Under the pieces are notes generated by a model that ran no database searches, was not told where the DNA came from, and saw only the letters and a list, made by a program, of their open reading frames with translations. A DNA stretch of 64,000 nucleotides from positions 11,073,501-11,137,500 of the forward strand of contig NC_079881.1 in the NCBI RefSeq assembly GCF_029227915.1, written 5' to 3'. Source of the DNA: Hydractinia symbiolongicarpus. Lineage: Eukaryota; Cnidaria; Hydrozoa; Anthoathecata; Hydractiniidae. Position 1 is the first letter of the stretch. Each line of letters begins with the position of its first letter. This document shows, in pieces, positions 25,020 through 36,600 of the stretch. A program made the position numbers and the translations under genes.

Positions 25020-25036
25020 TTTTCTTTATGTTTAGG
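25020..25036 (+). promoter_or_regulatory. Strong acceptor-like site between ELAC2 and the 84-residue gene
   Basis: CTCCTTATTTTCTTTATGTTTAG, read through 25036, is a long pyrimidine tract ending in AG, 95 bases upstream of the next gene's ATG and about 400 after the ELAC2 stop. I find no AATAAA or ATTAAA in the 497-base gap. The site fits a 5'UTR intron or a trans-splice acceptor within a polycistronic unit. Confidence 0.45.
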
Positions 25037-25130
25037 TCCAAATAACATCCTCTTAAAAGCGTCTGCTTACTCTCATTTAACCAGTCGTTTACATGGTGTA
25101 TTGTTATAGTTTAGAATAGTAAAAAAGTCA

Positions 25131-25919
25131 ATGGATAATGCAGTTGCAAGAGAAAAGAATCAAAACAGGGTACATCTAGAAAAAGCAAGATTTTTACATC
25201 AACGTAAGAAGTTGCCTAGCTTGCCCATGAAAACTTCAGTTTCAGACACAGACCCCCAACATGCTTGCAATTGAGTGTGCATTCTTTAAGAGACTGAGAT
25301 ATGGAATATTACTTGCTTAATGAAATCAAATTTATGCACCAATCTGCAGAGTTTCTTCAATTTTCTAAGAGTATATCAAGCAGGACTAATGAGCTGTATT
25401 TTTTCACTTTCTATTTGTTTTTTATACTTCTCTATTCCTATCATTTTATGTATCATTTTACAGAACATGTTGACTACAAATCTAATTTAGGCTGGAAGCA
25501 ATTTTATGAAGAAGAGAAGAAGGACGGAAAAAACAGTATGTGTAGTTTTTTATTTACTCATTTCACATTCTAAATCTCTTTTAATGCAAAGGAATTTTTT
25601 TATCATGTTTTTTTATAATTATTTTAGCACCTTTTTACTATTGTCTAACGAAGAACAAACATCCAAAGTTTAAAGGTTGGACAAGCAATTTACTGGTGTT
25701 TATAAATGTGTAACTTTTTGATTTTTCATTTGTTATTGTCATCACGTTTTCCATGTTTAGATAATTTAGGTAGTTAAAACAGTTCTTGATAAACTAATTT
25801 TCAACTCGTTAATTGTATGTTAAGAGCTTTATCTACACATGTATTTCTGTTTTTTAGATTTTGAACCATTGGATTTAGATCAGTACTTGAGAGACTGGGC
25901 TATAGAACATGGAGAATAG
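25131..25919 (+). CDS. Uncharacterised 84-residue basic protein, four exons
   Basis: I infer four coding exons, 25131-25203, 25464-25535, 25628-25675 and 25858-25919. All junctions are phase 1 with GT/AG ends. The product begins MDNAVAREKNQNRVHLEKA and has a Lys/Arg-rich helical N-terminus. An aromatic middle follows (HVDYKSNLGWKQFYEEEKK, then PFYYCLTKNKHPKFK), with an acidic end (LDLDQYLRDWAIEHGE). No signal peptide or transmembrane segment is visible. I do not recognise the family. The regular exon phases and the dense W/Y/F pattern argue for a real conserved small protein. The third donor (AAAG|GTTGG) is the least certain. A polyadenylation signal follows at 26027. Its position 497 bp behind ELAC2 on the same strand could mean co-transcription. 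Confidence 0.6.
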
Positions 25920-26026
25920 GAGCAGAATTATCTTATGTTTAATTTTTTTAATGCAAATAGTTTTGTGTATAAAATAGTTTGTGTTAATGTATTTTTTGCT
26001 AATCCAATACTTTTTTTTTGTTTAAG

Positions 26027-26032
26027 AATAAA
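26027..26032 (+). terminator. AATAAA polyadenylation signal of the 84-residue gene
   Basis: AATAAA lies 108 bases after the stop codon and is followed within 30 bases by T-rich sequence. It is a plausible cleavage signal for the small gene. Confidence 0.6.
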
Positions 26033-26305
26033 TCATTGAAAAGATAGAGCTGTCTTTTTTAAGTTGTTTTTTATGTGTGTCAAATTAGATCATTACCTTA
26101 AAGGATTTAATTTTTACTTATTATTTATTCTACAAGTAAAGCAAACTTTTTTGTATTCAAAATAAAGGAAAAAAAGGAATTACTTGGAGTTTTTGACATC
26201 TTAGATCTTGTTTCTTGTTTTTGTTTTGCTTGGATCAATATTACAATCAATACAATCGCAATCTCGAAAGTTCTGGAATTGATTTTTATTTTATTTTATT
26301 TTTTT

Positions 26306-26326
26306 GGGGGGGAGGGGGTGGGAGGG
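26306..26326 (+). other. Potential G-quadruplex
   Basis: Four G tracts (G7, G5, G3, G3) are separated by single bases. This matches the usual quadruplex pattern in an otherwise AT-rich intergenic stretch. Confidence 0.55.
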
Positions 26327-27254
26327 AATGTACGCTAGCCCTAATTTAACATTTTGAAAACCCTACCCCCAATGCCGTAAACTTTTAGTGTAATTGGCAA
26401 AAATAAGCTTATCGACATTTTGACAATCTTATTAAAATATCCTCATAAAAAAATTTCTTTGTAGGATTGACTAATTCAAGGTAATAAAACTTCTGCTCAG
26501 AATAGGAACTGTGTACAGACCTCTTATAATTACTAAGCTGAGTTGCACTTTAAAAGAAAAGGTGGATAATACCCAAAACCTTTGTATGAGGAATAATTGT
26601 TTCTCAGTGAGATGTGATTCTTCCTCGTGGTCTTTTTGGTGTTAGATGTAAGTTCTGTTCAGTTTTTTGCTCACAGTTTAAACGTATTATAAACATAATA
26701 TAAACTGAATGTAGTTTTATGAAGGATGTTCGCTTGCAATATTTTCTTTTAATTATATAATGATTTTTATTTTAACTACCGTATTTTCGGTAAACACGGT
26801 ATTAAAAGATTTTGCAGGATATATAAAATAATGTATAAGTAATTTATATCCCGTCATCAATTTAAAATTTCTTACACCTATTTTAGCAGGCTATATTAGC
26901 TTTTAACAATCTTTGAAAGAAAAATACATATTTCTTGAAATTGTTCCTTTTAAGTTGAAACCATTGAATCTCTCCAACAAGATGTGACCTTCTTTATTGT
27001 AGGTGTTTTTTAGGGGAAAAAGATTTTTTTTTTCTAAAGCTTAACCCATATAGAAGTGTGTATTGTGTACATAACTTGTCTAGTCATGTTTACATGATTT
27101 AGAAAAAAATGAAAATTATTTGGTGTTAATTTCTTTTGGCCCTCAAAATGTTCCTGTGAATACGATTTACCTGAAACGGAACTATTTCAATATGTATAAA
27201 GTTATGCCGCATATGTGGTTTACCCAACCCGAAGTCTCCATGTAAACACAATGA

Positions 27255-27340
27255 AATTTCAGTGTGATATGAAATTTCATTTCAGTGCGATTTGAAATTT
27301 CATTTCAGGTAAATCTCATTTCAGGTAAATCTTATTTCAG
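27255..27340. repeat. Clustered TGAAATTTCA palindromes and CATTTCAGGTAAATC repeats
   Basis: TGAAATTTCA recurs two to three times and is followed by two copies of CATTTCAGGTAAATC-like words. They may be remnants of a short palindromic element. Each CATTTCAGGTAAAT also looks like an acceptor joined to a donor (TTTCAG/GTAAAT). Confidence 0.5.
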
Positions 27341-27687
27341 GCCCATGTAAAGGCTCTCTAAGTGCATGTTAAGATGCACAATGTATCATGCATTACAAAA
27401 TCAAGTTTACTTTTACATATTACATAAATTTCATTTTTTTGTCAAATCCTATCAAGAGAACGCTACATCCTCCAAAACTTGAAATATTCTAAAAAAATTA
27501 TTTTTGTCTTCAGGAAACAGCAGAAATTATTATATCGTATTTGACTATTATTTGTTCTATACACATTGTTACAATTATAAGTATTCAAGATTTTAATTTT
27601 CAGCTTCCCTAAAAGCTTTGCTTTGTTGATTTTTAGTGTTCAATTAGTTGCATACTAATGTTTCCGATTTAGAAAAAGTAGCAAAAA

Positions 27688-30600
27688 ATGTCAAGGAGGG
27701 TGACTAGCGAGGAAAATCAAGTAGAGCGGTTAGATACTATGTTGAAAGAATTTGTAGAGGATATGAAGCCATACGTCTTAAACTTGAAAACAAAAGACGG
27801 TAAGACAAAAAAATGGTAAATAAGATGCCATTATTAGAAATATTTTTAACAGCTATGGGAATCTAAACAGCATTCAGCAATGCCGCTGGAGTGCTCTCGT
27901 ACCTTGCCCTGATGAATGCAAAAAAAATAAAGTCATGACTTTATGACTTGTTTACAAACCAATTAACTGCTTTTGTTGTACGTACTTTTGCCTCATGATT
28001 TAAGTGAATTGCTGAGAATTGAATAGTCTCCTCATCAACACATTGAGAGACAAATAAAAACGAAGTTAATTGTATAACAAAATCTTTTTGATGCAGTAAT
28101 ATTTCAAATTTAAAATATCCCATTCTGACCATTTTTAAAATGCAGTACATAAATGTTTTTTTAGAACAGAAAATGTTGACCTCTATCATCATTTTAAATA
28201 TCAACTTTTAAATTTTTTGCAGACCCATTTTCCTAAGTTCATCACAAAAAACAAAAAATGTCTAAGCTTCGCACAACTGCTTTTTCGTCAATTTGGAACA
28301 AAATGCAACAATTTATAAGCTTCTTACAGCCTAATCTGTTAAAAATTTAATCATACTTCATTCCAGCAACAATAAATTTTTACCGTTGTAGTGTTCTTGT
28401 CTTATGTCCTGACAGCGGCAAAAATTTAATTAAAATTGCAGTCACAAGTTTTGAACTCCCAGGGCTGTTTATAATATAATTTTGTAACCATCACTAATTC
28501 AGTATAGGTAAAGAATGTAATGTGTTATATATTATATCTAGAAAAACAGACTATTTCTGCTTGGATTAAGAAATTATGTCATCCATCCATTACAACAGTG
28601 GTGGAAAGGTATCTGATTTGCTTGCGTATTTTCTAAATTTATCAGCTTGTTTGCAACTGTAGAAATTCTTGTCACATTATTACTCATTTCACTAGTCTTA
28701 CGTTTTTGTATTTGGTGTGAAAATACACAATAACTTAATTATGGATCAACCGGAAAATAAATTATTTGACTATTTTAAAGTGGCATAATATGAATTCTCT
28801 AGAGGCCACTAAGAATGATTTTAGATATTTTTATCTGTCTTAACTAAAAAATTTGCCATTAATATTTCAATAAAACTTATGCTTTTGTTTTTAGGAAAAA
28901 CAGAAACTTGTATGCTCAAATTTTACTGCACATGTTATTAAAAGATGAAATACGTGAACCTTTTCTTATGAAACCAAGTCATGGAAAGCTACCCACAATT
29001 CCTGCTTACATGGTGAATAAAAAGCTTATTCTTTGTTTTTATTTGTAACTTTTGTATAATATGTTTTAGTTGTTTAGTGTTACTTTAAACAATTTTATAG
29101 TCAAACTATTTGGACAGTACAAACCAGAGTAAGCAACAGGTAAAGACAATTTTTTTGTTTGTTGCTTTAAATGATGGCATAAAATAAGACATATAACTTA
29201 GAACCACTATAGTTATTTCCAGCATGCTGACTAGTATTTATCAACGTTGATTCTTCTTACATTGTGTAGCATGAGCATTAACATCTGGTGTAATTTTTTC
29301 TGTTTTTATTTTCACAACACCTCTAGCTAATTTTTCACTCTTTTATGCGCTTGAAAATATTATTAACCTTGAAAAGTCTGGAAAAGTTTTGAATTGGGAA
29401 TTGTAAGGACTCTCTTATTCATTTGTGTTTTTTTCATTTAAGAGGTCGTTTACAGGACCTGAGTGGTTACAAGGAGAAGAGTTCGAAGGTATGAATTTGG
29501 CCTTGCTTTGTTTTGTCTTAACTGCTTCCAATCTTTTTTGTTTTGTATCACATGTAACAAATTCTAGCTTACATGGTTTTAGGAATTCTTGTACGTTTTT
29601 ATTTTTAGACTCTATACTTTCTCAAACCATGTCGCACCAAAGTTATAATAAATATAAAGATGTTTTGTCACCGAAGAAACGCGAAAAGTAGGTCCTAATG
29701 CCTTTTGTCTGTCCGAGCTAAATATGGTAGCTGTAGATAGTGAGACGTGGATTATCGTGGTTTTCTGACGGGTAAACTCTTGTGGGATTTTCGTTGGCTT
29801 GTCGCTAATTTTTAACATTTGTGTCTAACGCAAATGCCATTCAACAAAATCTTTTTAAGATATATTTGAGATAAAATTTCAGGATTATTTTTTTTAATAG
29901 TTTTGACTAGTATACCAATCAGAGTGGGAAAATTAACCTAGAATATTATTGTTTTTTTAATAAAATTCAGGGAAAACCGAAATATTGTTTGCATTTTTTG
30001 AATAGTCAGGCAAGTTTCAGTGTAAGTAAATAAATTACAACAAGTAGCTAATGAAGGTAGAATCAAATGTTAATTAAAAAGGGTCAAATTACACCCACTA
30101 CCTATTGCTAACTTTGCACTTGTTAAGGTGATCAGATGGAATTAGCACTTTAAATCTTTGGTTATTTGATTTGATGTAAAATCTGCATGAAATACTGCTA
30201 ACGCCAGCATAGCACCATTTGTCTCTAATCCTAATGCAGATAATAACTTTATAATGATATGTAATATTGAATTTAAAGGCCATCTGCTGGGCATTATGCG
30301 TAGAGCAGAATTTTTTGAATTGTTTTTGTTTAAAAAAGTTTAAATAACAATAACTACCATGTCGTAGAACAAAATTAGGAGCATAGTTATAGGTATGTAG
30401 TCCTATAAAATGCTTATTAATGAATAATATAGGAAACATTGAACAATTTTTTTACTTACAGAAAGAGAAGAAAAATTGTGGAAATTATTTTCCAACTTAT
30501 TTTTTCTTTGTGATGGCTCATCTATTGCTTCACCATCCCAATTAACTAACATTTTGATGAATGTTTTGTAGATTCATGCTGTCTCCACCAACACTGGGTC

Positions 30601-33600
30601 CAACAACCGAGGCAAAGTTTAAAAAGGAAAAACATAGCATGGATTACTTGGAACTGTCTGATCTAAACGAACTGGAAAAATATTTGCAGGAAAATAAAGA
30701 GAACTTTAGTAGCACGAAACGTTTAAAATCAAATGATGATGTTGGAAAAATTTATCAAGAGAAGTCTCCAAAACAGGTTTGCTGCTTCTAAATAGCATGG
30801 TTTCTCTGAACTGGTAATGTTATTTTCAGTTGAGATTAAAAACCAATTATATTGCAGAACATTCAAGAATTTATCCAAATAAATTTTGAGCATGCGTTGT
30901 GTTCTTTTTACCTCAATTTAAAATCTTACTTATGCACATTTCGTAGCCTTAACTTTCGTTATCTTTGTAGCTTGATGATAGATTGAGGCGACCAACCACT
31001 ACGAAAACTCAGTCGAATCGCGAGAAAGAAGTAAGTAGTTGTTGTGCGTTTATTGAGGGGTGGCTCTTAAATTGCTAAGTGAATTTACTTCTCCCTTTAT
31101 CTTATTGTAAAAGTCAATTAATTTTGAAGTTTAATGATTGGGCAAACTCTTTTTTATCATTTTAATTATTATTAATATTACAATTATTGGCCCAGTTGTT
31201 CAGTATTGCTAGAGTTATCAATGAAGGGATTTTAATGCATTTAAAGTTTACCAAGTTGGGCTTAAAAGGAAAATCTTCTGGGAATCTTTTTTTTTTTTGA
31301 AAAATCTTTATTGGTTCTTGAGATGTTTGTCTTGAAAGTTGCACTAATTATATGCGAAATTATGACGTTATGAACCAGCTGTAAAACGTGTATCTGATAA
31401 CTATCTTCAACCGGTTTATACTTCTTATACCTTCTTATACCTCTCTGATAAAAAAGTTGACAGATATCTTCAGGAAAGAAATTTTGGAAAGAAAAGGTTG
31501 CGTTCAGGATCATGCAAAATATGGTATAAATATTGCAATAAAACATTTTTCTGTCTATCCTTTGTGTTTTGCATCCCCCCATTTATTTCTACCTCTTTCA
31601 CTGTAAGAATTTTAGTCCCTGCGTGAACACATTATACAAGGATGTTTTGGATTATGTTTTGTTAAATTTATCTAACTATGAAGTTTTCAATTTAGTTGGA
31701 ACTGAAGTTGAGATTGACTGAAGGAAAAATTCAAGAAGAAACATTGAAGATTCAACAACAACATGATCAAATGATTAAAAAGGTACCTGCTTCTGATTGG
31801 CTTTCTAAATTCTGCTAAGGGGTCTCATACCTCATCCCTCATACCTTATTATTTCATGAAACCGATGTGGTGTGGTGATAAACCGAAGGAAAAATATGAA
31901 ATAATTAATATTTCGCATGAATTTTATAGAAATCTTGACTAAAGCACTTTAATTAGTACAAACGTGGGAACATACATTGCCGTCAATGTTAAATATTATC
32001 CACTTATACTTCAGGAAATACTTTCTTCATAACCTGATACTTCAGGAAATACTTTCTTCATAACCTGATGCGTTTTATACGATGAAAGAGACTATAGTTA
32101 TGCGAATACATGCTTTAAGTGAGCCTCTTTAAACAAGTACAGGGTCAACGACATTGAGAGGTTAAAAGTAGGTCAATAATTCATCTACCAGCCGTTAGTC
32201 TGTGAAAATATCTACTAGTTCACCCCTCATACATATTACGGGTATCTCCATTTCGTGTAGTTCTAACACAAACTAGCGACCTGGTTACCATTTTTATGCA
32301 GGGATATTGTTAAAAGACCACATGCGCACTCATTCCTGTTGGTAGAAAATGTAACTAATAGACTACAGAAGCCGAATAAAGCATTTAAAAGACAAAAAAT
32401 TCCCTTAAATCTTACCTCCTGCTTCAAAACAACTTCTTCTGTAAACACTCATAAACAATATATATCTTTTTTAGCTGACTTATAGGAGGATACTAAGATT
32501 AAATAAAGAAGGGTAGAAGGTACTTCAACCAAATCTGATCGCCATCTTGAAGAGCTCCCGCGTAGAGCAGCAAACATTGCTCATCGGCGAAATGATCGAA
32601 GTTTTTATAGGGGACTCAGAGGAGTGTTTTTGTATAACATCAACAACGTTAATAAAATTTCGATTATCGATGTTGCTCTATCAGTAATTAAGTTGCTGGA
32701 AACAAACGGTGACACAGCGGCTGTAAAAAACCCTATAGCTCGGCCCATTCATACGAGTAGCACCCCTGAGCAATGTAATGACGTCCAAATCGGATTAAAA
32801 TCGAAATATTTATTTTTGAACGAAACAGATTTCGATATGCCAAGGGAAATTGAGTGAAGTAGGGAAAAACACAACTTTACTAAGGTTAAACATATTGTTT
32901 GTGAAACGAATGCTATTTACTAAATGCTAATTAGTTGTGAATATTTTGGTACTTGGGAGGCTTTTATATAGGTTGTTTCTTACGAAAAGAAGAATATAGT
33001 TAAATAATTTGTCAGCTCCATTTTGAATCTTTTTTAACGAATTTGGATAAATTTCAATAATAGCCATTTAACCCCAAATGGCATTGCTTTGTTATTTATT
33101 AGAACATGCGGACGTGTATAAAAATTTACAAAATTCTACTTTATTCTACTTTTTACTTTAATAAAATTTGTAGGTCATGTGTATAGGGTAGAAAAATATT
33201 TTTATTGCTTAGATATTAGATCGAAAGAATAACGAAATTACTGATGTGAAGAGTTACTATCAAAAGAAAATCGCTGAACTTGAAAATTCTTTGCAACAGC
33301 ATGGAAAGACAGGTACGTCATGATATTTGTACTTATATTTAATACTCATTTATTCATTTATTTATGCAGTCATTCAGTCATTCATTTGTTCACTCATACT
33401 GTCATTTAGTCATTGAATCTTTTTCTAACTTCTTTTTTCTTCAGTCGTTAATTTACTTATCCCTCTATTCATTTATTCGTTAGTCGTTCATTTGGTCAAT
33501 CATTTATCCATCATATAAGTTCCTTGATTCCACAGTTCCTCATAATTTGACCTATTTACTGTAAAACATGCAACAAATTTTCAAAAAGATTCCCTGTTCT

Positions 33601-36600
33601 GTAGAAAAACAGTTAAATGATGATATGATGATAATAAGGGAAAAGCATGCTCTGGAAGTCGACGAATTGAAAGATGCTATCCGAAGAAGTGCAGCTAATA
33701 CTGCTACTGAATATGAGAAAGTAGTAAGTAGAATGGAATATCTCTTTATAAGTACTCTGTTATGTCATTGATATGTTTATGAAATCTCGAATCGCTTTAT
33801 GTTATACGTACGTTTGTTTTTATTTTACTCTTAGATGTATGACAAATTAAGTGATTTTGAAAATGAGATTTTCAACCTGCAAAAAGTCCACCGACAAAAT
33901 ATTAACGAACTTGTAGCCGAAGCTGATGGAAAGATGAAAATTATGACAGATGGATTCTCCAAAGAAAGGAAAGAAATGGCGAGTCCTTATATTTTGAATG
34001 TTTTTGTTTAACTTTTTTCCATGGTTGCATGGTTTGGGCGGGTGATATTAGCTCCTTTACTGCAAGACTTTTCTTATTGCTACCTACCAATTCTTTGTCG
34101 GTCTACCTCCCCTTACTACCCAAGAATTGGTGGACCTTTAAGAGAAGTGCAATAAAATCCAAACAAGTGAAAGCTGACGTTAGCTCCATTGAATTCAGGC
34201 CAAGTTACAGAAGAGCATTTTTTGACTTGAATCAGACGTATCTTACCAAGTCCGTTTCGTCAACGTTTTCTACACTGGAAAATGATAAAAAGAAGAATTA
34301 CAATGGAATACAATGCGCCAAGAACTATCAAGCTGGAGAACTTCTCTATAAAGCATTATTTTGCTTTATCGTTGATTATATAAATCAGACAAATTTGTGT
34401 ATCATACAGGGCATCATAGAGAGAAAAATTACACCTGCTCACAAGAATTAAAGAGAACGAGTTCTGTGTAATTTTTTGATTTATTTTCTAGGAAGCAAAT
34501 TATAAGGACTTGGTGGAACAGCATGATTTAACGAAGAAGTCTCAAGAAGTTCTTTGCATGGAGAAAGATGCACTGTTAAAAGAGAAGGTGTGTTTATAGT
34601 TACTACACAGTGTGTAAAATGTGGATTTCCATCGCATTTGGAAATTTCAAGTGTTTTAAAAGAAATACTAATTGTTGGCCTGCGTACATATTCCCATTTT
34701 ACTTTTCTTATTGCCTGTCGAATGTGCCCGGGTTAACTGTACTTCGTGCATTCCTTGTACAAGGTAACGATTCACTGGATTGAATAATGCATATTATGAA
34801 AATTTAATTTCGCGTTTAACGAAACTAAATTTTTGTGGAATTTAGTTTTTAAGCACGCAAAAAAAGAGTACCAGGCCGCGAAATAAAAAGTAAATAAAAA
34901 TGGCAGTTTGTCGCACAATCAATTCGAAAAAAATATCTATAGCTGAGTAATATGATGACACGATACTGGAAATCTTTGACAAATAAATGTTTCCTGGAAA
35001 ATCCTAAGAATTGTCCTTCAAAAGAACCGAGATATTTTATTTTTTTACAAAGCTTTTAGAAAGAATTGCTTCGAAACGTACTTAAAGAAACAAAAACAAA
35101 ATATTTTAAGTTAATAGAAATTTGGTCTGGTTAGCCGTTTAGTTCTGGCGCTATATTGTTCTGGAATAATAGGAAAAATGTGCTGGAAAGTTGTGAAATA
35201 AACTAAATTTATGTTTTAATTTTCTGTGATCATCGTAAATAAAAAAATTTTTTATTTAATCTTTTGTCAGGAGAAGATGAAAGAAAAAATGACAAAGATG
35301 AATTCAACAGTTGAAGAAACCAACATGAAGTATGTGAAGAATACCATAAATAAACCATGCGGTGTTTAATGTGAAAATATTCGCCCGGTGCAAATAAACG
35401 CTACCTTGTTACGTTTTTTGTTGCCTTTTGTTGCTTTTCAGCACTGTATTCCACTCTGAATAATATCAAAGGGACCTGTTATTATCTCTCGCAACAGGTC
35501 TAAATATTAACACCAGAAGCAAGTGTAAATCCACATCCCAAGTTTTATACATCTATTTTGTCAGCAAGGATCTAATTTTGTAAATTGTAAACGAAAAGCA
35601 AATAATCTTACCATGTGAAGCGGAGATGGTGTAGTGGTAGCGCATTCGGCTTGTAATAAGTGTAAAAATGTTTCAGGTTCAAGTCCCCACTAGGCGCACT
35701 TAAAATGTAGTGTTCTCAGCTCATTTGGAGCCTTCTACTGACCGCTAACCGGCCTCTTTGGCCAGCAAGCAAGTTTAAGCATTGTTATACGTATTTCTGG
35801 TAATAATGTAACATAGTTACAGTCGGAGGGAAGAAAACGCCAGCTGTTAGGATGGAATCCTCAAAGACGTTAAACTTCCCGTTACTTACTGTGTTTGAAA
35901 AATTGTCGTACTTCGTGTCGTACTTTCCGTTATGTATACAATGCTGTTTATTAATATACAAGTTAGTGAGATCTCTATTTTTTAGTAGGAGAGAATATTT
36001 ACTACTATTGTGGAAGAGTAAGCCAGTGTGTCGCATTAGAAATTTGTTTAACTTTTTTTTGTTCTGTTTGAAAAGATGCTAGTGTATTTACTTGTAGAGT
36101 TCAAGCACTAGAAACAGAGAACAAACGGTTGATGGATGAATATGAAACCGTTGTGAGAGATCTAAGAAAGAAATCAGACGAAGCGTTCAGTGAAATGAAG
36201 AAGGAAAGAACGAACTCTGCGGCAAAGGTAGTGTGTGTTTATAATGAGAAAACATTTTATTAAATATTTCTGATAGGGCTTGTTGGTTTCTCTTAAATCT
36301 TACACGTCATTATATAATTAAAAATATGAAAAAGTGGCAAAAATTTTTTACCACGCATTTTTCAGGAAGCCATGCCTTGACGTCTTTTGGCACCACCAGT
36401 AATTTGTTCTTTCCTTATACCAACGCAGCCGAAACACTGAACGATAAAGTTTTTATGCATGCTAAAGATAATTCGAATCATAGTTTCTTGACCGAAACGG
36501 TTAAGTTTATATTCGATTTTTAGACTGCAGCTAACATAACCGAACTCGAAAGCAAATTAAATCAATACCGACAAACTATTCAAGACATGGAATTAACAAA

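Larger units (their letters stand above)
26033..27687. other. Intergenic region before CEP112
   Basis: No gene is seen. It holds a G-rich tract (26306-26326) and a short cluster of TGAAATTTCA palindromes (about 27255-27340). Its 3' end carries an acceptor-like TTTAG ending at 27672, 15 bases before the CEP112 ATG. Confidence 0.45.

Noticed and set aside
35618-35700. Functional tRNA-Thr gene
   Set aside because: The acceptor stem mispairs and the anticodon arm carries an insert; the promoter boxes are kept but the cloverleaf is not.
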